From assembly GCF_000813965.1 (NCBI RefSeq), contig NZ_JWLI01000001.1:496001-560000 (forward strand): DNA of 64,000 bases, written 5' to 3'. Shown here piece by piece: positions 1 to 8,488 of the stretch (positions are counted from its first letter, which is position 1; each line of letters starts with the position of its first letter). The notes beneath the pieces are model-generated. The model had not been told where the DNA came from and did not search any database. It was given only the letters and a program-made list of their open reading frames with translations. Both the position numbers and the translations under genes were made by a program. Source of the stretch: Leisingera sp. ANG-M7. GTDB taxonomy: Bacteria > Pseudomonadota > Alphaproteobacteria > Rhodobacterales > Rhodobacteraceae.

Positions 1-196
1 CGGCATGATCCTGCATAGATTTGTCCGGATGCCTATGTATTTCTTTGTGTACTGTTTGGCGTCCACAGCCCGCCTGCCGGTGCGGCCGCCACAGAAACAC
101 GTATTTTGCCCTCAAATGGGGCCGTGACGGTACGGCGGTCTTGCCAGAAGGCTGCCCCTGGATAGGCTGACCGGCGAAACAGGGAGGCCTGAAATC
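1..196. other. Left-edge intergenic stretch
   Basis: No convincing gene is seen here. The stretch probably holds the promoter and leader of the SDR gene; AGGGAGG about 10 bases before its ATG is a good ribosome binding site. The end of the preceding gene lies outside the window. Confidence 0.4.
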
Positions 197-949
197 ATGA
201 CTTTGCAAGGCAAACACGCGCTAGTGACCGGCGGCGGCACTGGGATCGGGCTCGCAATTGCCTGGGCCTTGGCGGCGGAAGGGGCACAGGTCACCATCAC
301 TGGCCGCAGGCAGGAGGTGCTGGAGGATGCCGCCACCGAAGGGCTGCATCCCATGGCTATGGATGTGCGCGACGAAGAGGATGTAGCGGCCAAGGTGGAC
401 GCAGCCGTGGCGGCCCGCGGCCCCGTCCAGATCTGCGTTGCCAATGCCGGCATCGCTGAAGGCGCGGCGCTGCACAAGACCTCGATGGAATTCTGGCGCG
501 ACATGATGGCCACCAATCTGGATGGCGCTTTCCTGACCATCCGGGAGAGCTTCAAATCCATGCGGCAGACCGATTGGGGCCGGGTCATCACCGTGTCGTC
601 CATTGCAGGCCTTCGAGGCCTGAAAGGCGGCGCCTGCTACACCGCCAGCAAACACGGGCTGGTCGGACTGACCCGCGCGCTGAGCGAGGACTACCTGGGC
701 ACGCCCTTCACCTTCAACGCGCTTTGCCCCGGATACGTGGACACGCCGATTGTCGAACGCAACATCACCTCGATCGCCCAGCGCGCCGGGTTGAATGCGG
801 TGGAGGCCTTGGACGTGATGGTCAACGCCAACCGCCACAAGCGGCTGATCGAGCCGGAGGAAGTGGCGGCGGCGGCCCTGTGGCTGTGCGGCCCCGGGTC
901 GGGGTCGGTCAACGGCCAGTGCATCGAAATCGCCGGAGGGCAGATGTGA
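197..949 (+). CDS. SDR family NAD(P)-dependent oxidoreductase
   Basis: 250 aa, the usual length of a classical short-chain dehydrogenase/reductase. The Rossmann cofactor motif TGGGTGIG is at residues 11-18, VANAG at 81-85, the catalytic Asn near 107, Ser at 134-135 and the Tyr148-x3-Lys152 pair. It should oxidise or reduce a hydroxyl/keto group in the cytoplasm; the substrate cannot be read from the sequence, though it resembles 3-hydroxyacyl or 3-hydroxybutyrate dehydrogenases. The stop codon overlaps the next ATG (TGATG), so it is translationally coupled to the MmcQ-like gene and lies upstream of kynU and kynA. A link to tryptophan catabolism is possible but is inferred from position only. 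Confidence 0.9.
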   Translation: MTLQGKHALVTGGGTGIGLAIAWALAAEGAQVTITGRRQEVLEDAATEGLHPMAMDVRDEEDVAAKVDAAVAARGPVQICVANAGIAEGAALHKTSMEFWRDMMATNLDGAFLTIRESFKSMRQTDWGRVITVSSIAGLRGLKGGACYTASKHGLVGLTRALSEDYLGTPFTFNALCPGYVDTPIVERNITSIAQRAGLNAVEALDVMVNANRHKRLIEPEEVAAAALWLCGPGSGSVNGQCIEIAGGQM

Positions 950-1326
950 TGGACCGCAAGGCATTCAATGAGTTCTGCGCCACCTTCCCTGCGGCGGAGC
1001 ATGTGGTGCAATGGGGCAATGCAGACGTCTGGAAAGCGGGCGGCAAGCTGTTTGCAGTCTGCGGCTGGGCCGATGGCAGGGACGCCTTTACCTTCAAGGC
1101 TGGCGACATCGCCTATGAGGTGCTGCAGGAGCGCCCCGGCGTCCGTCCGGCCCCTTACTTGGCATCGCGGGGGATGAAGTGGCTGCAGCAATATGATGAA
1201 AACGGGCTGACCGATACGGAGCTGAAGGAGCAGATCACCCTGTCCTATGAGATGGTGACAGCCAAGCTGTCGAAGAAGAAGCGCGCCGAGTTCGGGATAC
1301 CGGACCCGAAGTCGGCCGAGCGCTAG
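949..1326 (+). CDS. MmcQ/YjbR family protein
   Basis: 125 aa cytoplasmic protein with the MmcQ/YjbR fold pattern: an N-terminal FPAAEHVVQWGNADVWK-type segment, a central FTFKAG strand and a C-terminal helix with the typical 'SYEMV..KLSKKKR' ending. The family is called DNA-binding-like from its CyaY-type structure, but its role is unsettled. The start was chosen because the ATG overlaps the SDR stop codon (TGATG), which implies co-translation. The reading frame is open further upstream, but that part is the out-of-frame shadow of the SDR gene. Confidence 0.85.
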   Translation: MDRKAFNEFCATFPAAEHVVQWGNADVWKAGGKLFAVCGWADGRDAFTFKAGDIAYEVLQERPGVRPAPYLASRGMKWLQQYDENGLTDTELKEQITLSYEMVTAKLSKKKRAEFGIPDPKSAER

Positions 1327-1407
1327 GCACTGGACAGAACGTCCAGGATGAGATAGCAAACCGGAAAAGCTTCAAGCTTAAAATACCGACCAGACGCGAG
1401 GCCCTCC

Positions 1408-2601
1408 ATGACCGATTTTGCCGCAACCAAAGCGATGTTCGACCTGCCCGACGGGGTGATCTATCTGGATGGCAACTCGCTTGGCCCCCTGCCCCGTGCT
1501 GCCAAGGACCGGGTCGCGGCGATGATGCAGGACGAATGGGGCCAGATGCTGATCACCGGCTGGAACAAGGCCGGCTGGATGGACAAGCCCAAGGCGCTGG
1601 GAGACCGGGTCGGGCGGCTGATCGGGGCGGAGCCGGGCCATGTGGTGATGGGCGACACACTGTCGATCAAGGTCTATCAGGCGGTTGCCTCGGCGCTGGA
1701 GCTGAACCCGGGGCGCAAGGTGGTGCTGTCGGACAACGGCAACTTTCCCACTGACCTGTACATGGCAGACGGGCTGCTGAAGTCACTCGGGCCGGACTAT
1801 GAGCTGCGGGTGGTCGACCCGGAGGCGGTGGAGGACGCCATCACCGATGAGATCGCAGTGCTGATGATCACCGAGGTGGACTACCGCACGGGGCGCAAGC
1901 ACGACATGAAGGCGCTGACCGAAGAGGCCCATGCCCACGGCGTGCTGACGGTCTGGGATCTGGCGCACTCCGCCGGCGCCATTCCGGTCGATCTGGCCGG
2001 GTGCAAGGCGGATTTTGCAGTGGGCTGCACCTACAAGTACCTGAATGGCGGCCCCGGCGCGCCGGCCTTCATCTATGTCTCGCCGCGCCACGCAGAGACC
2101 GTCCGCCCCGCCCTGTCGGGCTGGCTGGGGCATGAGGCCCCCTTTGCCTTCGACCTGGACTACCGGCCCGGCAGCGGCATCGACCGGATGCGCGTCGGCA
2201 CCCCGCCGATCCTGCAGCTGACCGCGCTGGAGGCGGCGATGAATATCTGGGACATGGCGGAGATGGACGCGGTGCGCGCCAAATCCATCGAACTGTGCAA
2301 CCTGTTTATCGCTCTTGTTGAGGAAAGCTGCCCGCAGCTGGAGCTGGCCTCGCCCCGCGATCCCGCCTTCCGCGGCAGCCAGGTGTCGTTCAAGTTTGAC
2401 GAAGGCTATGCCGCGATGCAGGCGCTGATTGCCCGCGGTGTGATCGGCGACTTCCGGGCGCCTGACATCATGCGCTTCGGCTTTACCCCGCTGTATATTG
2501 ACGAGGGCGACGTCCGCGCCGCGTCAGAAATCATTGCCGATGTAATGACCAACGCCCTGTGGGACCGGCCGGAATACATGGTCCACCACGCCGTCACCTG
2601 A
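1408..2601 (+). CDS. kynU: Kynureninase
   Basis: 397 aa PLP-dependent enzyme that cleaves kynurenine (or 3-hydroxykynurenine) to anthranilate (or 3-hydroxyanthranilate) and alanine. Seen: DGNSLGPLP near residue 21, a WDLAHSAGA segment at 183-191 with the PLP-contacting Asp and His, and the Schiff-base lysine in CTYKYLNGG (Lys210). Length fits the family (about 400 aa). It is followed 149 bases later by kynA on the same strand, so the two cover the two ends of the tryptophan-to-anthranilate branch. The intervening kynurenine formamidase (KynB) is not in the window. An 81-base gap separates it from the MmcQ gene, and two AAGCTT copies lie just upstream of the start. Confidence 0.96.
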   Translation: MTDFAATKAMFDLPDGVIYLDGNSLGPLPRAAKDRVAAMMQDEWGQMLITGWNKAGWMDKPKALGDRVGRLIGAEPGHVVMGDTLSIKVYQAVASALELNPGRKVVLSDNGNFPTDLYMADGLLKSLGPDYELRVVDPEAVEDAITDEIAVLMITEVDYRTGRKHDMKALTEEAHAHGVLTVWDLAHSAGAIPVDLAGCKADFAVGCTYKYLNGGPGAPAFIYVSPRHAETVRPALSGWLGHEAPFAFDLDYRPGSGIDRMRVGTPPILQLTALEAAMNIWDMAEMDAVRAKSIELCNLFIALVEESCPQLELASPRDPAFRGSQVSFKFDEGYAAMQALIARGVIGDFRAPDIMRFGFTPLYIDEGDVRAASEIIADVMTNALWDRPEYMVHHAVT

Positions 2602-2750
2602 TGCGGCTGCGCCGTTCATATCACCTGCCGCTCTGCCGCCCGGCGGGCTGGGTCGCGCTGTGGCGCCGCCTGGCCCAATGCGGCACCCTGAACCGGAGGA
2701 CGCATTCCTTTCCCTGACATATACTGACTTTAGGAAAAGGAACGACTCCG

Positions 2751-3584
2751 ATGAGCAAACCCTATGATCCCGCCGAAGACGGCGCCCAGATGTCCTTTGA
2801 CGGACGCATGTCCTATGGCGATTACCTGTCGCTCGATATGCTTCTGAACGCGCAGAAGACATGGACCGACACCCATGATGAAATGCTGTTCATCATCCAG
2901 CATCAGACCTCTGAACTGTGGATGCGGCTGGCCATTCATGAGCTTTCCGCCGCCCGCAACCGGCTTCTAGGCGGCGAAGCACGGCAGGCGTTCAAGATGC
3001 TGGCCCGTGTCGCCCGCATCTTTGAGCAGTTGAACTCGGCTTGGGACGTGCTGCGCACGATGACGCCGTCGGACTACACCGCCTTCCGGGATGAGCTGGG
3101 CCAAAGCTCCGGCTTTCAGTCGCACCAGTACCGGCAGATCGAATTCATGCTCGGCAACCGCAACAAGGCGATGCTGCGGCCGCACGCCCACCGTGCAGAC
3201 ATTCTGGCGCTGCTGGAGGCGGAACTGGAACAGCCGTCACTGTACGATGTGGCACTGAAGGCATTGGCGCAAAGTTTCACCCTGCCGGAAGAGGTGGTGA
3301 ACCGGGATGTGTCGGAGGCCTATCAGCCGCATGAGGCGGTGCAGGCCGCCTGGACCGAGGTCTACCGCGATACCGAGGCCCACTGGGAGCTGTATGAACT
3401 GGCCGAGAAACTGGTGGATTTCGAGGATTATTTCCGCCGCTGGCGTTTCAACCATGTCACCACGGTGGAGCGCGTCATCGGCTTTAAGCGCGGCACTGGC
3501 GGCACCGGCGGCGTCAGCTATCTGAAGCGGATGCTGGAGGTGGAGCTGTTCCCGGAGCTGTGGCACCTGCGCACCGAACTCTGA
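2751..3584 (+). CDS. kynA: Tryptophan 2,3-dioxygenase
   Basis: 277 aa cytoplasmic haem dioxygenase that opens the indole ring of L-tryptophan to N-formylkynurenine, the first step of the kynurenine pathway. Seen: [10 protein letters not shown] at residues 51-60 (distal His51), [10 protein letters not shown] at 119-128, the proximal haem-ligand region WRFNHV (His235) and the flexible GTGGTGG loop at 248-254. Length matches bacterial TDO. AAAAGG about 10 bases before the ATG is the ribosome binding site. It forms one arm of an imperfect inverted repeat with TTCCTTTCC at 2705-2713 that could partly mask it. Co-directional with kynU. Confidence 0.96.
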   Translation: MSKPYDPAEDGAQMSFDGRMSYGDYLSLDMLLNAQKTWTDTHDEMLFIIQHQTSELWMRLAIHELSAARNRLLGGEARQAFKMLARVARIFEQLNSAWDVLRTMTPSDYTAFRDELGQSSGFQSHQYRQIEFMLGNRNKAMLRPHAHRADILALLEAELEQPSLYDVALKALAQSFTLPEEVVNRDVSEAYQPHEAVQAAWTEVYRDTEAHWELYELAEKLVDFEDYFRRWRFNHVTTVERVIGFKRGTGGTGGVSYLKRMLEVELFPELWHLRTEL

Positions 3585-3593
3585 GACACTTAC

Positions 3594-3612
3594 GGGCCGG
3601 CCTGTCCGGCCC
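3594..3612. terminator. Hairpin between convergent kynA and TetR genes
   Basis: GGGCCGG / CCGGCCC with a 5-base loop, centred between two convergent stop codons. There is no clear T-tract on either side, so it may be a weak or bidirectional terminator. Confidence 0.4.
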
Positions 3613-3615
3613 GCC

Positions 3616-4197
3616 TCACCGCGGCGTCAGCCCGGCTCCGGCCAGGGCAGCCAGCTGGCGCACCCCTGCCTGATAAGACTCGTAGTCCGCGGCGGTCTGC
3701 TTGATCCCCTTCAATGACGCGCAGAGGGTTCGGGCAATCACCGACGCCTCGCCGCTCAGCACCGCCCGCCCGGCCGCAACCTGCTGCTGCAGCCAGTCCG
3801 CATAGATCCCGCTCAGGGCGGCCTCGCCTGCTTCGATTTCTGCCCCGGCCACGTGCTTGGTGACTTCGAACAACTCCATCCCGTGCGGCGAGGCCATCAT
3901 CTGCTGAACCGCTTCACCGCCCTGGGCTGCAAAGGCGGCCTGCAACTGGTCCGGCAGCGGCCCCGGCCCGGCCAGCGCGGCGCGGACACCTGCAGCGGCG
4001 TTGCCGTAATAAGCGGTCACCAAGGCCCGGAATATCGCATCCTTGTTCTTAAAATGCAGGTACAGAGCAGGCCGCGACATGCCCGCGCCCTTGGCGATGT
4101 CATCCATCGAGGTCTTGCGGAACCCGTAAGTTGAGAACGCCATCCAGGCGGCCTCAAGGATTGCCTGCTGCTTCGGATCAATGCCTGCCATGTTCAT
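3616..4197 (-). CDS. TetR family transcriptional regulator
   Basis: About 193 aa. The N-terminal TetR helix-turn-helix is clear (FRKTSMDDIAKGAGMSRPAL then YLHFKNKDAIF); the C-terminal ligand-binding part is not assignable. The start is placed at MNMAGIDP; an in-frame extension of 17 residues would run through the operator-like palindromes and is unlikely. It is divergent from the molybdoenzyme genes with about 90 bases between starts, and this gap holds two palindromes. The simplest reading is an autoregulated repressor of the iorA/iorB-like operon, released by the enzyme's aromatic substrate; that is inference. Confidence 0.9.
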   Translation of the reverse strand: MNMAGIDPKQQAILEAAWMAFSTYGFRKTSMDDIAKGAGMSRPALYLHFKNKDAIFRALVTAYYGNAAAGVRAALAGPGPLPDQLQAAFAAQGGEAVQQMMASPHGMELFEVTKHVAGAEIEAGEAALSGIYADWLQQQVAAGRAVLSGEASVIARTLCASLKGIKQTAADYESYQAGVRQLAALAGAGLTPR

Positions 4198-4227
4198 GTT
4201 TCTGCTTCTGACATTGTTTGTAAAAAA

Positions 4228-4268
4228 TGTCAATTGACACCCTGACAAAACTCGTTATTTTTGTCAGG
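4228..4268. promoter_or_regulatory. Two operator-like palindromes between TetR and iorA-like genes
   Basis: TGTCAATTGACA at 4228-4239 is a perfect 12-bp palindrome. Right after it CCTGACAAAA (4241-4250) pairs with TTTTGTCAGG (4259-4268) around an 8-base spacer. Both share the TGTCA core, and both sit in the divergent promoter gap, as expected for TetR operators. Confidence 0.65.
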
Positions 4269-4290
4269 AGCACAGCAAGGGAGTCCCGCC

Positions 4291-4755
4291 ATGCCAACAG
4301 ACCTGCGCATCAATGGAAAAACCCATCAGGTGGATCTGCCTGATGATGTGCCCCTCCTCTGGGTTCTGCGGGATGAGGTCGGCCTCACCGGCACCAAGTT
4401 CGGCTGCGGCGTGGCTGCCTGCGGCGCTTGCACCGTCCATATCGACGGCGAGGCGGTGCGCTCCTGCCAAGTGGCGCTGTCGGATGTCTGGGGAGAGGTC
4501 ACAACGATCGAGGGCCTCGGCACGCCGGACGCCATGGCGGCAATCCAGCAGGCCTGGGTGGAACATCAGGTGGCCCAATGCGGCTATTGCCAGTCCGGCC
4601 AGATCATGCAGGCGGCGAGCCTGCTGGCGGAAAACCCGGCGCCATCTGATTCAGAGATTGACGAAGCGATGCAGGGCAACCTGTGCCGCTGCGGCACCTA
4701 CCCGCGCATCCGTGCCGCCATCCATTCTGCCGCGCAGAAGATGCAGGAGGCGTAA
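4291..4755 (+). CDS. (2Fe-2S)-binding subunit of a xanthine dehydrogenase family enzyme (IorA-like)
   Basis: 154 aa small subunit carrying two [2Fe-2S] clusters that pass electrons from the molybdenum site. The plant-type cluster ligands are Cys39, 44, 47 and 59 (motif CGVAACGAC); the second cluster uses CGYC (97-100) and CRC (132-134). The length and the lack of a signal peptide match the alpha subunit of isoquinoline 1-oxidoreductase. The start at 4291 is preceded by GGGAG at good spacing; an upstream ATG at 4261 would lie inside the operator. Three bases separate it from the large subunit, so they form one operon. The substrate is not certain; aldehyde or N-heterocycle oxidation is known for the family. 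Confidence 0.92.
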   Translation: MPTDLRINGKTHQVDLPDDVPLLWVLRDEVGLTGTKFGCGVAACGACTVHIDGEAVRSCQVALSDVWGEVTTIEGLGTPDAMAAIQQAWVEHQVAQCGYCQSGQIMQAASLLAENPAPSDSEIDEAMQGNLCRCGTYPRIRAAIHSAAQKMQEA

Positions 4756-4758
4756 TCC

Positions 4759-6999
4759 ATGGCCAGCTTCAAGAAAATAGCCCGCCGCTCCTTCCTGATC
4801 GGCTCTGCCGCAATTGTGGGCGGCGTTGCCTTCGGTGCCTATTACGTCAGCCGCCCTGCTCCGAACCCGCTGAAACCGGCCGAAGGCGAAGCGGCGTTCA
4901 ACCCGTTTGTGATGATTTCAAACGACAAGATCACCCTGATCGCCCCGCGCGCCGAGATGGGCCAGGGCGTGCACACCACCTGGGCCGCGCTGATCGCCGA
5001 AGAACTGGATGTGACGCTGGATCAGGTGGAAGTCATCCACGGCCCTGCCGCCACCGCCTATTACAACTCCGCCCTGCTGGGCGAGGTGATCCCCTCCAAG
5101 GGATACGACAAGTCCCGCTTTGTGCATTCGCTGGGTGAAGCGCTTGGCCATGCGGGCAAGCTAATGGACATGCAGGTGACCGGCGGCTCTTCCTCGATGA
5201 AGGACGGGTATGAACGGATGCGTGCCGCGGGCGCCTCTGCACGGGAAACGCTGAAGCTTGCTGCGGCCAACCGGCTGGGGATTGCCAGCAGCCAGCTGTC
5301 CACCAGAGACGGCAAGGTGATTGCCCCCGGCAACGTCGAGATTGCCTATACCGAACTGGCTGCAGAGGCCGCCGGGCTGGAACCGGTCGAGGCCCAATTG
5401 CGCCACCGCAGCGAATGGAAGCTTCTGGGCAAGGCGCAGCCGCGTGTGGACATGCCCGGCAAGGCCACTGGCACCGCAAAATTCGGCATCGACATCCGCC
5501 TGCCGGGGATGAAGTTCGCGGCCCTCAAGGCGAACCCCCACCTTGGCGGCGCAATGAACGGCTTTGATGCCAGCGAAGCGCTGCAGATGCCGGGCGTCGA
5601 ACAAGTGGTGGATCTGGGCAACGCCTTTGCCGTGGTTGGAAGCAACACTTGGCTGGCCATCCAGGCCACCGAGGCGGTCGCCGCAGACTGGGGGCCTGCT
5701 CCCATTCCGGGTACGCAAGCGGAAATCCATAACGCAATCCGCGCCGCCTTTGACGCCGAGCCGAACTCCACCCTGCGCGACGATGGCGATGTCTCTGCAC
5801 TTCCCCAAGGCGCGCAGGAAGTGTCCGCCGAATACGAGGTGCCATTCCTGGCCCACGCGACGATGGAGCCGCTGAACGCCACCGCGCTCTACGATGGCAG
5901 CAAACTGCAGCTTTGGAGCGGCAACCAGGGGCCGCTTCTCACCCGCAACCACTGTGCCGATGCGTCGGGGATCGAACCCGAGCAGGTCGAGGTGAACACC
6001 CTGCTGATGGGCGGCGGCTTCGGGCGACGCGGCGAGATGGACTTCTCGGTCTATGCCGCCAAGCTAGCGCGGCAGATGCGGGGCACCCCGGTGCAGCTCA
6101 CCTGGAGCCGGGAAGAGGACATGACCCATGACTTCTACCGCCCCGGCGCCATGGCCCGGATGCGCGGCGCCGTGAAGGACGGCAGCGCAGTCCTGCTGGA
6201 CGGCCAGATCGCCAGCCAGGCACTGACCCCGCAGCTGATGAGCCGCTGGTTCGGCATGACCCCTGCGGGTCCAGACACAGCACTTGTCGACGGCGCCTTC
6301 AACCAGCCCTACGGCATCCCCAACTACCGCATCCGCGGCCACGCTGCGGACCTGCAGGTCCCGATCGGCGCCTGGCGGTCTGTCGGGGCGTCCTTCAACG
6401 GCTTCTTCATGGAAAGCTTCATGGACGAAATGGCCCATGCGGCCGGAGCCGACCCGCTGGAATTCCGGCTGACCCTCACACGCCAGGAATGGGCGCCTGC
6501 AGCCAAGGTGCTGGAAACAGTCAAGGAAATGTCCGGCTGGACCGGCAACGCGCCTGACGGCGTAGGCCGGGGCGTTGCCATGACTTACAGCTTCGGCACC
6601 CCTGTGGCTCAGGTAATTGAGGTGGCAGAGGAAGACGGGCTGATCCGCCTCAAGAAGGCCTGGATCGCCGCCGACCTAGGCGTTGCGCTGGATCCGCAGA
6701 ACCTTGAAGCACAGATGTTTGGCGGCATGGCCTACGGGCTGTCAGCTGCGATGTTCGGGGAGATCACCTTTGCCGAAGGTGCGGCGGAGCAAGGGAACTT
6801 CCCCGATTACGACGCTATCCGCATGCATACGATGCCCGAGGTGGAGGTGCGTATTCTGGAAGAGCAGTCGCATATCAGCGGCGCAGGCGAGCCCGGCACC
6901 CCGCCAGCAGCCCCGGCACTGGCAAATGCGCTATTCGACCTTACCGGCAAGCGCGCCCGGCGGCTGCCGCTGATGCATGACTTTGATCTGCTGATCTGA
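4759..6999 (+). CDS. Molybdopterin-binding large subunit (IorB-like, TAT-exported)
   Basis: 746 aa. The N-terminus has a twin-arginine signal (ARRSFLIG then a hydrophobic stretch to about residue 30), so the folded enzyme probably acts in the periplasm with the small subunit carried along. The body matches the isoquinoline 1-oxidoreductase beta subunit: GQGVHT near residue 72, GGGFGRRGEMD near 420 and the C-terminal GAGEPGTPPAAPA segment with the catalytic Glu. Family enzymes hydroxylate N-heterocycles or aldehydes using a molybdenum-cytosine-dinucleotide cofactor. No cytochrome subunit or maturation factor follows, so these must be elsewhere. Expression is probably under the divergent TetR. 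Confidence 0.92.
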   Translation: MASFKKIARRSFLIGSAAIVGGVAFGAYYVSRPAPNPLKPAEGEAAFNPFVMISNDKITLIAPRAEMGQGVHTTWAALIAEELDVTLDQVEVIHGPAATAYYNSALLGEVIPSKGYDKSRFVHSLGEALGHAGKLMDMQVTGGSSSMKDGYERMRAAGASARETLKLAAANRLGIASSQLSTRDGKVIAPGNVEIAYTELAAEAAGLEPVEAQLRHRSEWKLLGKAQPRVDMPGKATGTAKFGIDIRLPGMKFAALKANPHLGGAMNGFDASEALQMPGVEQVVDLGNAFAVVGSNTWLAIQATEAVAADWGPAPIPGTQAEIHNAIRAAFDAEPNSTLRDDGDVSALPQGAQEVSAEYEVPFLAHATMEPLNATALYDGSKLQLWSGNQGPLLTRNHCADASGIEPEQVEVNTLLMGGGFGRRGEMDFSVYAAKLARQMRGTPVQLTWSREEDMTHDFYRPGAMARMRGAVKDGSAVLLDGQIASQALTPQLMSRWFGMTPAGPDTALVDGAFNQPYGIPNYRIRGHAADLQVPIGAWRSVGASFNGFFMESFMDEMAHAAGADPLEFRLTLTRQEWAPAAKVLETVKEMSGWTGNAPDGVGRGVAMTYSFGTPVAQVIEVAEEDGLIRLKKAWIAADLGVALDPQNLEAQMFGGMAYGLSAAMFGEITFAEGAAEQGNFPDYDAIRMHTMPEVEVRILEEQSHISGAGEPGTPPAAPALANALFDLTGKRARRLPLMHDFDLLI

Positions 7000-7018
7000 A
7001 GCCCCAATGCGGTCTGCC

Positions 7019-7044
7019 CTGACGGGCGGACCGCCTCCCGCCTT
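7019..7044. terminator. Hairpin between convergent iorB-like and amidotransferase genes
   Basis: An 11-bp stem (one G-T wobble) with loop TGAC lies 20 bases after the iorB-like stop. No T-tract follows, so its function as a terminator is only likely. Confidence 0.45.
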
Positions 7045-7068
7045 AGGCCTGAGGTACCAGAGACCTTC

Positions 7069-7848
7069 TTATGCGGATTTTTGAAGACCGGCCCGCATCC
7101 CCGCGTCCGCCCAAGCCCGCACCGCATCCCCGAAAGCCTCAAACAGCGGCCGCGATACCGGGTCCGCTGCCGCTTCCCACTCTGGGTGCCATTGCACCGA
7201 CAAGGTGAACCCCGGCGCATCCTTGACATAGACGGCCTCCGGCGTGCCATCCGGCGCGTGGCCGTCGATGACAACCCGCGCGCCGGGGCGCTTGATACCC
7301 TGGCCGTGAAGGGTGTTGGTCATCACCTCTTCGGCCCCGAACAGGCGGTGAAACACCCCGCCGGAATTGAACTTGACTGTGTGGCGCAGGGCGAATTTTT
7401 CCTCCAGCGTACCGTCCGGCGGCATCCGGTGGTTCATCCGCCCCGGCAGGTCGCGGATTTCCGGGTGCAGGGTACCGCCCATCGCAACGTTCACCTCCTG
7501 AAAACCGCGGCAGATTCCCAGGAACGGCTGGCCGCGCTCCACGCAGGCGCGCACCAGCGGCAGGGTGATCGCATCGCGCGCCCGGTCAAAGGCGCCATGC
7601 GCCTCTGTCTCGGCCTCGCCGTATTCGTTGGGATGCACGTTGGGGCGCCCGCCGGTCAGCAGGAAACCGTCGAAAGTATCCAGCAGTTCCGCCACTGTCA
7701 CAAACCGCGGGTCTGAGGGGATCATCAGCGGCATACAGCCCGCCACCTCGGCAATCGCCTCGGAGTTCATCGTCCCGCCCGCATGCACGGGATACTGATC
7801 GTTCAGCAGATAGGAATTGCCGATTATGCCTACTTTGGGTCGCGCCAT
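7069..7848 (-). CDS. Gamma-glutamyl-gamma-aminobutyrate hydrolase family (PuuD-like) class I amidotransferase
   Basis: 259 aa cytoplasmic peptidase_C26 enzyme. The nucleophile elbow GICRG places the catalytic Cys at 113, and VQWHPEW gives His221 and Glu223, completing the triad. Such enzymes hydrolyse gamma-glutamyl amides, for example gamma-glutamyl-GABA in putrescine breakdown. No other putrescine genes are nearby, so the substrate is open. It has its own start with GGAG about 10 bases upstream and is followed convergently by the iorB-like gene. Confidence 0.9.
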   Translation of the reverse strand: MARPKVGIIGNSYLLNDQYPVHAGGTMNSEAIAEVAGCMPLMIPSDPRFVTVAELLDTFDGFLLTGGRPNVHPNEYGEAETEAHGAFDRARDAITLPLVRACVERGQPFLGICRGFQEVNVAMGGTLHPEIRDLPGRMNHRMPPDGTLEEKFALRHTVKFNSGGVFHRLFGAEEVMTNTLHGQGIKRPGARVVIDGHAPDGTPEAVYVKDAPGFTLSVQWHPEWEAAADPVSRPLFEAFGDAVRAWADAGMRAGLQKSA

Positions 7849-7950
7849 GTCGTGCTTGTCTCCGTTCCCTGACAGAAAACCTAGCTCCGCGAGGGGCCGG
7901 GTTCAACCGCAGTGACGGCGCAACAGAGTGTTCACAGGCGCACGGGAGGG

Positions 7951-8379
7951 TTAGATTTCACCTTTCAGGCCAGCGGCTTCGATGCCGGCCATCGCGGCAA
8001 TCGCGTCGTTGTCAGAGGTGTCGCCGGTCACGCCAACTGCGCCGATCACCGCGCCGTCTGCGCCGCGCACCAGCACGCCGCCCGGCACCGGCACCACCTG
8101 GCCGCCGTAAACACCGTTCACCGCTGCCATGAAATAGGCCTGCGCCTCTGCCCGTGCCATTTGGGCGCTGCCGGCCATGCCCAGCATCACCGAGCCATAG
8201 GCCTTGCCATGCGCAATCGGGAAGCGGCCCGGTGCGGCACCGTCTTCGCGCTCAAACGCCTGCACGTGGCCGCCAGCATCCAGCACCACCACCGACAGCG
8301 GCTTCAGGTTCAGCTCATGCCCCTTGTCCAGCGCCACGCGGATGATGGTGCGTGCCTGCTCCAGTGAAATCCCAGACAT
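7951..8379 (-). CDS. GlcG/HbpS family protein
   Basis: 142 aa single-domain protein of the GlcG/HbpS (DUF336) family: VVVLDAGGHVQAFEREDG near residues 30-47 and the glycine-rich VPVPGGVLVR segment near 95-104. Some family members bind haem or cobalamin; the GlcG role in glycolate use is unknown. The neighbouring upstream gene is malate synthase G, as in the glc operon of other bacteria, which supports a link to glyoxylate metabolism. AGGAGAGGAGG precedes the ATG. A terminator-like hairpin stands between glcB and this gene, so it may have its own promoter or depend on read-through. Confidence 0.88.
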   Translation of the reverse strand: MSGISLEQARTIIRVALDKGHELNLKPLSVVVLDAGGHVQAFEREDGAAPGRFPIAHGKAYGSVMLGMAGSAQMARAEAQAYFMAAVNGVYGGQVVPVPGGVLVRGADGAVIGAVGVTGDTSDNDAIAAMAGIEAAGLKGEI

Positions 8380-8411
8380 GTGTTCAGCCTCCTCTCCTGA
8401 CGTTACGGAAC

Positions 8412-8435
8412 AGAAAAGGAGGCCAAAAGGCCCCC
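8412..8435 (-). terminator. Rho-independent terminator of glcB
   Basis: On the minus strand a GGGGGCC / GGCCTCC stem with one mismatch and a TTTT loop is followed by TTTTC. It lies 55-75 bases beyond the glcB stop and before the GlcG-like gene. Confidence 0.6.
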
Positions 8436-8488
8436 TTTGACTACCCCTTTTTGCGGGGAAACTGTTTCATCCGGTCAGTTTGCCGCAG

